A stretch of DNA of 42,853 bases, from positions 64,234-107,086 of the forward strand of contig BFEA01000777.1 of assembly GCA_003427395.1 (NCBI GenBank), in the 5' to 3' direction. The DNA is from Chara braunii (taxonomy: Eukaryota > Streptophyta > Charophyceae > Charales > Characeae). Of the stretch, positions 1-9,904 are shown in pieces. A program made the translations under genes and the position numbers. The notes under the pieces are model-generated. The model did not search any database. It worked only from the letters and a program-made list of their open reading frames with translations, and was not told the DNA's origin. Position 1 is the stretch's first letter; every line of letters starts with the position of its first letter.

Positions 1-234
1 TTTTTTTTTTTTCATCTCCTACTTTCACATTATTCAGATGACCCCTGCCAGCACTTCAAAAGGTCCCTGCCAAACATTGGCAAGGGTCCCTTCGGCAAGA
101 ACGGGGTGTTCATTGGAAAGCTCCTCAATGGACTCGTGTAGCTTCGATTTCAGGTCCGTGTTTCAGCAGTTATGGGTTACTGACTAGGTAACTCGGCACT
201 GTGACCTTCAGGGCTTCACTCCACTACTCACCAA
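1..234. other. No gene seen; short poly-T then unique sequence
   Basis: A run of T opens the window, followed by sequence with short internal echoes (the words cctgccag and ccctgcc recur). I see no reading frame of note and no recognisable repeat family before the tandem array that begins near 235. Confidence 0.4.
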
Positions 235-722
235 ATGTGCAATAGAATGAATCTTCTCCTAGAAACTGGATCCATACAGGCCATACGTTTTTCTTTTCTT
301 GCAAGTGCTGATGAGTGGAGCCAGGCCCTTAGAACCACTGCACGCAAGTAAGAAAAGGAAAAACGAAAAAAACGAGACAGCTACTGTATGTGCAAAACTA
401 GAATGAATCTTCTCCTAGAAACTGGAACCATACAAGCCATTCGTTTGTATTTTCTGCAAGTGCTGATGAGTGGAGCGAGGCCCTTAGGGCCACTGCACGT
501 AAGAAAAGGAGAAAAAAAAAAGGCTCACTGCACGCAAGAAAGAAAAGGAAAAACAAAAAAAACGTTTGCTACTGTATGTGCAAAACTAGAATGAATCTTC
601 TCCTAGAAACTGGAACCATACAAGCCATCCATTTGTCTTTTCTGCAAGTGCTGATGAGTGGAGCGAGGCCCTTAGGGCCACTTCACGTAAGAAAAGGGGA
701 AAAAAAAAAACGAGACAACTAC
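235..722. repeat. Three-copy tandem repeat, unit 153-188 bp
   Basis: Three units start at about 235, 388 and 576. Each has AGAATGAATCTTCTCC, then TAGAAACTGG, then CAAGTGCTGATGAGTGGAGC, then AGGCCCTTAG, and ends in an A-rich tract. The second unit is longer because its A-rich tail contains a partial duplication. Units two and three are nearly identical and unit one is more diverged, so the array grew locally. Two overlapping short reading frames of identical start simply reflect the repeat. The leading 27-bp motif recurs as diverged single copies near 16658, 16830 and, inverted, 19641. Confidence 0.9.
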
Positions 723-1287
723 TGGAGTGTTTGTGGTAAATTCGTAACCCATAACTCTTGGAACACAGACCTGAATCCGAATCCGGGATATATTGCTGGC
801 CTACTCATGGTCTTCCAGCAGTCCAATGCACATCCTTCCAAATGTTATGCGAACCCGGCTAATTGTTTGCAGGGTACTTTTTGGAAAGGAGAATCAAACC
901 AATGAGAAAAAGGATGAGGTCCCAAAATATTCTCTTTGTGTACTTACCCTTTTTAAAAGGGAGGGACACTTATGGGTACAACGACCTACCCTTTCTGATT
1001 TGTTTTTTAAATTAATTTCTAAATGCACTGCATCACGTGCCCGCGCATGTGTGCTCATGTGCGTTGCGGCGCACGTGATGCGTCGCAAGTGTGACTGAAA
1101 CACATAGCTGATTTCTGAGTTTTGCCCATAGACTGAATGCCTTGCTGAGTTTCCCGCTTGCTACTAAGTCTGTATGTGTGCACGCTTGCTGGACCTCTCA
1201 CAACCCCCTGCCCAGGCAAACCCCGCTCTAACGAAAAACCACCCTGGGGCGTCCTGTGCTGCTCGGCAAGGCCCCCTCCCCCCCCAA
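723..1287. other. No gene seen; contains one strong hairpin
   Basis: The stretch is not protein-like in any frame. Its only structure is the inverted repeat listed at 1030-1081. The short reading frames overlapping 1055-1427 on both strands come from GC-rich and word-repeat sequence and are not credible genes. Confidence 0.4.
1030..1081. repeat. Perfect 11-bp inverted repeat (hairpin)
   Basis: GCATCACGTGC at 1030-1040 is exactly complementary to GCACGTGATGC at 1071-1081. The loop is rich in TGTG and GTGCG words. I see no attached element ends or target duplication. Confidence 0.75.
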
Positions 1288-1404
1288 AAAAAAAATTGTA
1301 CGGGGACCTGTACGTACGTACAAGTCCACGTACAGGTCCGCGTACGAAAAAAACTCGTACGACCCGTACGGAAATGCCCCATACAGGTACGCTCGGTAAC
1401 GCAG
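1288..1404 (-). mobile_element. Solo arm of word-armed foldback element, GTAC type
   Basis: About nine GTAC tetramers, several inside CGTACG, occur in 115 bp. Read on the minus strand the end is CTGCGTTACCGAGCGTAC, matching the terminus of the complete element at 8144 (CTACGTTACCGAACGTAC). The inner side runs into an A and C homopolymer at about 1275-1291. No core and no second arm can be found to the left, so this is a truncated copy or a solo arm. The eight bases outside its end are GATTGAAC, with no partner seen. Confidence 0.65.
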
Positions 1405-1633
1405 GATTGAACAACCAAGTCGACTAGTGCCGCTTGAGGATGCAAAACCTCTACTTCGACATTGAACGCTAAGCCGGGTCTTTGTGACCAAATCTCCCAT
1501 AGAGAAGTTTTTGTCAACCATGTGTGAGATAAAAATGTGCGCGTAAAATGTAAAAGAATGACCACCTTCTAACCCAGGGTTGACGTCGGATCCGAGTCCT
1601 CGAAAAACATCCCTTCAGGCGCTGCTGGAATGT

Positions 1634-1840
1634 TGAGAAATGACAATTGAGAATGACCCCTGAAAATGTCATTCGACTTGAGATGAATTAGATGAGAAAT
1701 GACGATTGAGAATGGTCTCTAAAAAAATCATTCGACTTTATATGAATTAACAGAGAAATGACATCCAAAATGACCCCTCTAAAGGTCATTTGTGAATGGT
1801 CCAAGGATCTTTTGTCTCATCCTTGGATGAATTGAGAAAT
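1634..1840. repeat. ~60-bp tandem repeat with hairpins
   Basis: Units begin GAGAAATGAC at about 1635, 1694 and 1753, with AATGAATT-like junctions, and a diverged fourth follows. Most units hold a small hairpin whose stem differs: GAATGAC with GTCATTC at 1651-1674, AATGACC with GGTCATT at 1769-1790, and CCAAGGAT with ATCCTTGG at 1801-1826. The second unit keeps only a five-base stem. Shorter echoes of GAATGG and GAGAAATGG continue to about 2080. Confidence 0.7.
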
Positions 1841-2661
1841 GGTACTAGGGTCCCTTTGTGTGATTGCCTGCTGAAATTAGTTGAGAATGGTAATGAGAAC
1901 GAGTCTGTGGAAGAGCCTTAAGCTGAGTTTTGTTGGAATGGTCATCGGTCCGGTCTATAAGAGTCAACGTTGTGAAGATATTGCAAATGACAAGATGTGA
2001 TGGAATAAGTTGTGATGAGTGTTTTGATAGAGGAATGCAAATTTTATAGTATACAAAGGACCCTACGACACAGGAGTCATGACGACCTCACTTGAGTTGC
2101 TCAACCTTCTTCCTCTTTCTAGTCTTGGGCCTTGGCGAGAGAGGGATACATTGGCCTTTGCGCCGCAACCCCAGGACATCTATCCTCTAAGGGTTAGTCC
2201 AATCGCGACCAATTCCTCGTGAGAAATAAAATATTAATGGATTATGACACTTTTAGTTGCTCGACATCCGGAACTAACTCCTACAACAGACCCTAGTCGA
2301 AGAGTTCAAATTGCACCTCTCGTTAAGAACCTAAACATACAAAGGGCCCATGACGGGACCGAACAATTGCTCTTCTAGTTTTATGACCCTCCCTAACCAC
2401 ACGCCATACCATAGAGGGCCGGCAAGGCAGCTGAACGGACCAAGGCTGCTCGCAATAAGTTGAGCGCAATATCTACGGGGGAGACTTGGAAAGGTAACGG
2501 TGGAGATCCGCACCACCACATGGCATTGACACTGCCTTGTCGGAGCACTGAAACCGTTCTAAGGCTAATTACGAAGACTTTGTGACTACACTCGGGTACT
2601 AACTGAGAGTCCCAACTTTCTTGAAAGGAAGAGTCCGCATTCATTAGAACACCACTCGAAA
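1841..2661. other. No gene seen
   Basis: All frames are closed by frequent stops and the longest frames are under about 90 codons. I see neither protein family resemblance nor clear repeat structure apart from fading echoes of the upstream 60-bp unit. Confidence 0.4.
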
Positions 2662-3145
2662 TCACAAGCGGTTATCGAGTAGCTGAAAATTCCGGAAAGA
2701 AAATTATGAAGTGAGAGTTTTGGGTAGTCTGAAAATCCTGAATGGTCCTGAAGTGCTGAAAGGTCCGAAGATCCTGAAAACCACCTGTTTAGGCAGGCTG
2801 CATCCTGAAGTGGTGAAGGGCGTCCTAAAGTGGTCAAGTGAGAGTTTTGGGCAGTCTGAAAATCCTGAATGGTCCTGAAGTGGTGAAAGGTTCGAAGACC
2901 ATGCAAACCACCGTTCACCACTTGAGGATGCAGCCTGCCTAAACAGGTGGTTTTCATGGTCTTCGAAGCTTTCACCACTTCAGGACCATGCATAATTTTT
3001 ATACCTGAATGGTCCTGAAGTGGTGAAAGGTGCGAAGACCCTGAAAACCACCTGTTTAGGCAGGCTGCATCCTCAAGTGGTGAAGGGGGTCCTGAAGTGG
3101 TGATGAAAAATATGACTGTTGTTAACCTTCTCTCCTCGGAATTGA
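2662..3145. mobile_element. Foldback repeat, CCTGAAGTGGTGAA family, copy 1
   Basis: A ~85-bp unit (TGAATGGTCCTGAAGTGG, then CACCTGTTTAGGCAGGCTGC) occurs several times in both orientations: plus at about 2735 and 3003, partial plus near 2866, minus at about 2907-2992. Outside the foldback, short flanks are shared with the inverted copy at 37159-37645: AAGCGGTTATC on one side and GACTGTTGTTAACCTTCTC on the other. The shared block is therefore a discrete ~480-bp unit. Its ends have at best a faint inverted match (GGTTAT and GGTTAA) and I find no target duplication. It has no coding content. Confidence 0.7.
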
Positions 3146-3559
3146 TAATTCACGGGGGGTTCACTAAAGAAAAGATAGGATCTTGGGAGGACCTGCCTAA
3201 CAGATACGGGCTGGTACCTTAATGTTAATGCTCGTCTCGATATAGCGACGACCAGGCTGGGTAGGAAGGGTAGGGCGAGTACCAGCAAAGGAAGGAATTA
3301 TCACCCTTTCTTGAAAAGCCAGCAGCCAATACCTTTCGCTCTACCAAGTACAAGTCTTATGAACCCTCCGAGTAAGGCCCAGTCGCACGATGAGGACATT
3401 GCAAATAAGTGGGGGGAAGGTGAATCATGTGCTTGTCAAGTAAGCACGTGAAAACCTTTGCAAAATATTTCCGACGGAAAAGAAGTATTCGACAAAAAAC
3501 AAAATTTTATTTTCAGACAATTCGCCTGAAAAATAAACCTGATAATTATGCCTGATAGT
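3146..3559. other. No gene seen
   Basis: Frames are short and show no family resemblance. The right part is A/T-rich and grades into the minisatellite that follows. Confidence 0.35.
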
Positions 3560-3950
3560 TTGGTTTGAAAATAATATAAGGACAGGCTCAAGAATGAATC
3601 TGACAATTGGCCTAAAAATGAATATAGCAAGGGATTTGAAAGCAGAGTTAAAAGTGCGCTAGAGGAACAAGATTGTGAAGAGGTTTGAAAATTGACTTGA
3701 GAATTAGGACATGCTTAAAAATGGGCATGAAAATTGACTTGAGAATAAGGTCGGGCTTAAGAATGACCCTGAGAATTGACTTGAAAATGAGGGCAGGCTT
3801 GAGAATGAGCCTGAGATTTGACTTTAGAATGAGGGTAAGCTTGATTGTGGGTATGAGATTTGAGTTGAGAATGAGGATAGGCTTAAAAACGAGCCTGAAA
3901 CTTAGCTTGGGGATGAGTATAACTATAAATGCCCCTCAGTCATGACCTTA
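3560..3950. repeat. 21/42-bp minisatellite
   Basis: Units such as GGCTTGAGAATGAGCCTGAG alternate with GACTTGAGAATGAGGGC-like units, giving a 21-bp half period and a 42-bp full period. Because 42 is a multiple of three, an open frame runs through it at 3685-3945 and encodes a 14-residue repeat. I treat that frame as a by-product of the repeat. The same family recurs at 4990-5170. Confidence 0.8.
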
Positions 3951-4361
3951 GGATCCAACTTCCCTGGCGGTCGAGAACATGACCGTAAGGGTCGATCACA
4001 GACGGTTGGGGGCGAGCAAATTTTCTTATTTATTTTAATGATAAATTTTATCTTGAAAAATAAACGGGCAAAAAAAAAAAATTACTTGTAGGTTTTTTTT
4101 AACCTCACAACCCCATATTTTTTGTTTTGGATTTCAATGTTATTTTTAATTAAAAAAAAATATATATATATATTAATATTTTAAAGTAATTAAAAAATGA
4201 CACTTCTTTTCTTAATTTTTTTGTGATCGTTGGTTGGATGAACATGTTGTACATGCGTTTCTTTTTTATTTGTTAGTGAACCAATGCAAAGATAAAAGGA
4301 AAATAAGAAAAATAATGAAAAAGTATTCCTTTTTTATTCATTTTATTGTTTTTGACACACA
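3951..4361. other. A/T-rich spacer, no gene seen
   Basis: Long A and T tracts and a short TA microsatellite near 4161-4175. Nothing coding is supported. Confidence 0.45.
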
Positions 4362-4505
4362 CATATTGATTGATTGATTGTGATTGTTTGTTTAATTGAT
4401 TGATTGATTGATTGATTGAGAGAAAAAGAAAAACAATGTGCGTGATCTCGCTCAGGTGTATACGTGTGTGTGTGTGCGTGTGTGTGAATGTGTGTGTGCG
4501 TATGG
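4362..4505. repeat. ATTG and TG microsatellites
   Basis: Tetranucleotide ATTG repeats lie at about 4365-4418 with a short break near 4381-4394, and TG repeats at about 4464-4500. A G run follows at 4505-4512. Confidence 0.9.
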
Positions 4506-4765
4506 GGGGGGGACCCCTCCTCCACCAATCAATCAATAAATAAATAAAAATGCATCATTTGACGCAGGTGTTTTTGTGTGTGAGGGTGGGTGGGTTTGGG
4601 TGTGTGTGGGTCTCTGTCGGGGGGACCCCTTCCCCACCAGTCAATCAATCAATCAAAGAAAAAAAAAAGTAAAAACAAAAAATAGCAGGTTCGTTCGGCT
4701 CGAGCGTGTGTGCCGAGGGGGTGAAACGACCGACCCCTTCCCCCACCAATCAATTAATTAATCAA
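4505..4765. repeat. Three-copy ~110-bp repeat ending in CAATCAAT tract
   Basis: The string GGGACCCC...CCACCA followed by TCAATCAAT occurs at about 4508-4540, 4621-4655 and 4733-4770. The units include TG-rich stretches, so simple-repeat slippage probably contributed. Short frames on both strands reflect the repeat. Confidence 0.65.
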
Positions 4766-4989
4766 CCAATCATTCAATAATCTTTTTTTTTTCCATTCTT
4801 TTTCCCTCCCCCCCCCCCTCCCTCCCCACACACACACAATTTTGACCCTCCCGTTTTTCTTTTTTTTTCACTTCCCGAGGCATGGGGCCGGCGTCCCGGT
4901 ACCGGAATCCCACCTCAATCGGCGGGAACCCCATCTCCTCGGTCGCGGCGAGCGGACAAAGGTCTTGACCGCGACGCCTGACAGTCGAG

Positions 4990-5170
4990 GGAATACATAG
5001 GAGGATAGACTTGGGAATAGGCCTGAAATTTGGCTGGAAAATAAGGACAGGTTTGAAAATGGGTCTGAGATTTGGCTTGAGACTGGACATAAGCCTGCGA
5101 CTTGGTTTAAGAATAGGCATGAGGACGAGCTTGTGGACTGGTTTAGGAATGTGTTTGGCAATGGGATTCA
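4990..5170. repeat. 21-bp minisatellite, second array
   Basis: About eight units resembling ATAGGCCTGAAATTTGGCTT follow each other every 21 bp, in the same orientation as the array at 3560-3950. A minus-strand frame crosses the array with a 7-residue period. I consider it non-genic. Confidence 0.75.
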
Positions 5171-5290
5171 AAAGATTGTGAGATTATCGAAAATCACCTG
5201 AGTATTGGCAAAGTCTCCTACAACGAGGGAACATGAATTACATGAGCAAAAAAAAAGATGATTTGAAGCACTATGAGGCTCGTTCTGATG

Positions 5291-5417
5291 TACTACGAGT
5301 AAGGAACGACACAAAACCAAAGTGATTTTGGTGTACTATGAGCGATGAAGTACAAAAATCCGAATGATTTTGATATTCTACGGGTGATGAATGAGATAAA
5401 ACCCCAGTGATTTATCT
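5291..5417. repeat. Three ~42-bp units, each with a different hairpin stem
   Basis: Units start at about 5291, 5331 and 5374, each with a TACTAYGAG or CTACGGGTGATG part and then GTGATTT. The stems differ: ACCAAA with TTTGGT; CAAAA-TC with GATTTTG; and GAGATAAA (5394-5401) with TTTATCTC (5410-5417), which is a perfect 8-bp stem around ACCCCAGTGA. Confidence 0.6.
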
Positions 5418-8135
5418 CTACCCTCCCCAAGGAATGAAAGACCCAAGAGAGGAGCTATGAAAATGATTGTGCATAAGAAGACTAAAAATTCCTTGGAATA
5501 CTAACCAACCACACACTTCTCCTCCGGTGTTTGTCAATGATCATTCTACTCACTCCTTTTCTAACGATAAAGGACAGATTAAAGGCGAGATGAGAACATC
5601 GTGGATGAGTGGGGCAAAGATCTCGGAACCCTTGGTTCTCAAATCAAGTCTCGACATTTGAGATAGAGTGTATGACGAAAATGTGCATAACAGAGAAAAA
5701 AATGAAAAGGTTAGATGGGCGGTAAAAACGGGACCGTCGAAACCAAGGATCCCAAGACGGGACTCAGGGTCGGTGGAACACGAAAACATGAGGGAACAAC
5801 GGTAAAACAGATCGGGTGGCACAATGACTTGGACTAGACAAAGGGGTGAGTCAATAACGAGCAGAAAATAGTTTGAGACGATTCAAAAAAAAAACGGACA
5901 AAGTCGATTTTTCCCACAATCTCGGGAAACAAGGTAAAAATTGCCGGATTGACTATATTCAAAAGCCGAAACATCAAGAATATTGCCATGCATGACATAT
6001 TCAAAATGCAAGAGCAATGAACACCGTTTGCCTCAGAAAATATTTTCTTAAGCAAGTTGGCGTCTCCAGGGATTTAGATTATTTCACGCATATAGGAAAG
6101 CATTCCATAGGAATGAGATTATCAAGAGGGGTGGGAAGACGACAACAAATTAAACGAGCAAGTCAACATGGTCGCGTGGTCCGTGGGAACTCCATATGGG
6201 TTTGTTGTCACAACACCGAGAAGACAACACGAAAATGAGGCATGAGTTCAACAAGGATTGATTGGGCGAAAAAATAATAAGATGGTCTTCCCGCTTCAAA
6301 GGGGAGGCCACAAGTTAAAATGGCACAAGGGTATTGTGCCACAGCAAACAAGGCCGACGGAATCAAGGGAAATAATTCCGTTGTGTCGTCAAAGGGGGGG
6401 AGCCTAACCTATGGCATAAGGTCACCTAAGTGTAGCTGCACTGTAACATAAGGGAAACCTAAGGGCAGAGAGACCAAGGAAATAAGCCATGAGCGGGCTG
6501 AGGAGTGCAACAGATTGCAAGATATTAGCCATACTGGTATCAAGACATAGTGAACTAGAAGAATGGTAGGCCTTTAGATTGAAAAGGGACTCAAGGGGGA
6601 TGCAACAGACTACAAGGGCTTTATTTGGAATGACCAAGGAGCAATATACAAGTGTGGTATGAAATAAAACGGTCAGCAAAGGTGGGGAGAAAACAACCTA
6701 AAGAGAGAATGAAAGAAGTAGGAGAGTGTGAGAGTGAAAAAGGGGCGAGCCGCCACATCATGGTCAATTTGTCCCTTTCAAAAGTGGTGTAGGTGTATAA
6801 AACAGACCTGCATCGAAACTAGATACAATTCGGACTGACACGGTAAAAAACGAACACTTGGAGGTCAAATTAACCACATGTTGTAGATGCATCTTGTGAC
6901 TCGATTTATCCCCGGGATGAATCGGGCACAAAGGCATGAGAATGGGAGGGTTCATGTGCGATGTATCTTCTAAATTTAAAACTTATAGAAGCTATCAGCT
7001 CACAAACACACAAAAACGGACACGGAGAAGGAAATACATGTTCTAGATGCATTTGTGGCGGAGTTCATCTTGGGATGAAACAATTAGAATTTTTTTTTTC
7101 CCTCTGAGAAAATCAAGGAAAATCAAGATACTTTGCGAACGAGATGCAACGGAGCACAAATAGTCACGCAAACACATGTTTCAAGTTCATCCAAAGCCAA
7201 AATTATATCAAGAGCACCTGGAAATATACCACCCCATTTTGTTTCATTTTGGGGTAAGTTCGGATGCAATGAGACTAGGAAAGTGAACCTTATTGCACAT
7301 CGAAAATGAACGGACTGTACGGGGGAGGTGAGGCGGAGAAAAAATTACCTTGACATCCTCTAGAGGTATGAGAAGATGCTCCAAACACAAAAGGTGCAAC
7401 TTGTGGCGATGATCTTCGATCATCAGATGAACGATCCAACGACCAAAAATATTCACCATACGAGTGACACATAAGGCAATGGGAAAATGAAACTGTCAGG
7501 GACTAGGCAACCCAAATACAATTGACACCTTTAAGGATGGGGCTGTCATGAACTAGGCGGTCTAAATAAAAGTAGTAAGTCTTTGGGACTTGGACTGGTG
7601 GGGACCGTAGGTGGAACCAAGAAGTAAGACTAACATTGGAGAGTGGCGGGAATTTGAGATGTCTCAATAAAAATATGGATTGGCATAAGAAGTAGCCAAC
7701 CAAAGAAAGATCCTCCATGAAGGTCGAAAAAATTAGCACTACTAATTCAACCATTGTAGAGCCAAAAAAGAGAGCTTCCGAGAGAAGGGAAGAGGAGAAG
7801 TGGAAGAAACAGGCCTCGATAATGGTTCGAGATATCTCGGAGCAGCTATAACTGAAAAAATAGAGTTTTGAGAGACTCTACTCAAGAAATAATCAGCGTA
7901 TGAAAAATTGGTCTACAATTACGGACTATCGGATAAATGAACCTCCCATAGATATGGGGGTGCGATTATTGCAGTCTGAGATATCTTGGACTGCAAGGAG
8001 GATCATGATATACAAAAAAATCAAGACTTAAGACCTAGAAAGAAAATTAATATCAAATTGACACTTGTCCTCAAAAAAATCAAATAAAAGAAAAAAACCT
8101 GGAGAGAAACAGCAGGGAGAATAAGGCAAAATAAG
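5418..8135. other. No gene seen; weak internal repeats
   Basis: No frame longer than about 90 codons and no family resemblance. Two diverged copies of a block, at about 6838-6930 and 7020-7086, share ACATGTTSTAGATGCAT and a small hairpin (TTCATC or TTTATCC with GGGATGAA). A ~54-bp partial duplication (GGGACTAGGC, GTCATGAACTAGGC) sits at 7498-7570. GCAGTC at 7971 pairs with GACTGC at 7989 around GAGATATC. All are weak. Confidence 0.35.
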
Positions 8136-8143
8136 AGAAAAAG
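8136..8143. other. Target-site duplication, left copy (8 bp)
   Basis: AGAAAAAG lies directly outside the left end of the element and is repeated exactly at 8486-8493, directly outside the right end. Confidence 0.8.
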
Positions 8144-8485
8144 CTACGTTACCGAACGTACACGTACGGGGACTTTCCGTACGAAACGTAAAGATAATAT
8201 CTGTACGGGAACCTGTACGCCCCCGTACGACCCGTACGAAAAAAAAAAAAAAAAAAAAAAAAAAAGTCATCAAAAAAATCTGAAAAAACTATATGTGATG
8301 TAACATCCCAAAACAAGCAACATTTGTTCGAGCCTCATCTGCATATTATTATTAGAATTGGAGAAAAAAAATAAAAACAATAAAACAAAAATTACAAAAA
8401 GTCGTACGGGCCTTGAGTACAAGTAGCGTACAAGAAATGAGTACAACTTGTACTCCTACGGGGGTGAGTACGAGTCGCAACGTAG
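8144..8485 (+). mobile_element. Word-armed foldback element 1a, GTAC type, complete
   Basis: A 342-bp non-coding element. Ends are CTACGTTACCGAACGTAC on the left and, read inward from the right, CTACGTTGCGACTCGTAC. The left arm (8144-8240) carries seven GTAC words, many as CGTACG; the right arm (about 8400-8485) carries six. An A homopolymer follows the left arm. The core at about 8266-8400 is A-rich and matches the core of element 1b over roughly 60 bp at about 80 percent by eye (shared ACAAGCAAC). An exact 8-bp duplication flanks it, as expected of cut-and-paste DNA transposons such as hAT; the superfamily is not otherwise assignable. There is no transposase, so it would be mobilised in trans. 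Confidence 0.8.
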
Positions 8486-8493
8486 AGAAAAAG

Positions 8494-9904
8494 GTAGAAT
8501 TGAGTTGGTCGTTGGAGAGGAACTGACAAAGTATAAACTATCAGGTCTCCACGCTGACATATGCACTCCAAATTTAATGGAGTTAAATTCAAAGTGAAAC
8601 AAAATATATATTAAAAAAAAAAAGACAAAACAAAAATGGGGTAACCGGTTTTCATTTTCGATCTAGATCTGAGATTTTGATCTAGGAAAAATATAAAATG
8701 GTCGTTTTTGGTGATGCCACGTGAAAAGGCAAACTTCGGAATGAATTTGTAGCCTGAAACAGAAAAAAAAATAAAAAATAAAAAACAAAACAATGTAATT
8801 GGTAAAAAAGAACGCGGCGAGATGTAGTAGAAATTGAAAGAAAGTGTACGTGAGGCTCTAACTTAGAGTTAGTTCGGATGAGATCTGACAATGGGATTTG
8901 GTCATATCAGTGGTGCAAGATGCATCAAAGTACAAGACGTACTTCGACCTACTCACATTTGAATGAGACTTGAAGGAAATTGAGAAAAATTCATTCAACC
9001 GAGGTTGCCCCTTGATCATCCGGATCGAAGGGACCACATCTATAGATGAAAAGGATAGTCTAGAGTGTTCCTAGAGACTGTCTGGGTTGTTACCAATCAC
9101 TCAGAATGTGTATACTTGGTTAAAATGAGGCCCAATGGCTTCCGGAGAGCCACATGAGGGAGATAAGGCCTTGGGAGTACCTTCACTCATCATTGGCACA
9201 TGGGAGAGGCCCAAAGGTTAGGCGGTGCACTGTGCTCAGCCTATTTAAGCCAAGGGAACAACCCGCCCCAATGCACCAAGGAAAGCTATAAGCTCAACCG
9301 GAGTGAGAGGACGGGAACCGTTGTCAATTTGGAACCGTTGTCAATTTAGAGCTAGGGAGGAGTCTCCAGGCTAGTGAAAGAGGCTGGAAAGGCTCGGAGG
9401 GTTGACGTTGGTGTAAGGAAGTGCTACACACAACCCTCAGGATGTAGAGGAGGTAAAGGCTCGAGAAGGTTCTCATACCCCTCCTAGAGGGAAGGACTCC
9501 ATAGCCCTATCCGAGCTAGGAAGTCTGTGAGAGTAGAGAAAAACCTGTTGGGTTTGAAGGGACACAATGAATATTGCTCCTACTTAACAAAAGGAAATAA
9601 TGAAAAACCTTGGACGAAGGAACAAACCATAGTCAAGGAAGGAGATTGAGAACAATGAGGGAGAAGGGCGAGGAAGGAGACGCCTTCTACAAGAGAGCGC
9701 TTCATTGAGTCATCATCAACAAATCAAATGACAAAAAGAACTAATCAAATGACAAAAAGAGATGAGCGAGAATGAATGAGGTATCCTCCTCCTCCTTCTT
9801 TTTTTTCTCCTTCCCATTTTTGTTTTTTTTTTCTTCCGCCTCCCCCACCTTTTTCTCTTAATGAACATTTCAGACTTGAGTAGAGTAATTACTAAATCCT
9901 CCAT
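8494..9904. other. No gene seen; one 17-bp perfect tandem duplication
   Basis: No supported coding sequence. GGAACCGTTGTCAATTT occurs twice in direct contact at 9314-9330 and 9331-9347. The rest is unique-looking, with a C/T-rich tract at about 9785-9850. Confidence 0.4.

Noticed and set aside
1055-1565. Overlapping frames of 89-133 codons on both strands
   Set aside because: They run through the GTAC-word arm, whose self-complementary words open frames on both strands at once.
3685-3945. Gene for a 14-residue repeat protein
   Set aside because: The open frame follows from a 42-bp tandem period; no start context or neighbouring gene supports it.
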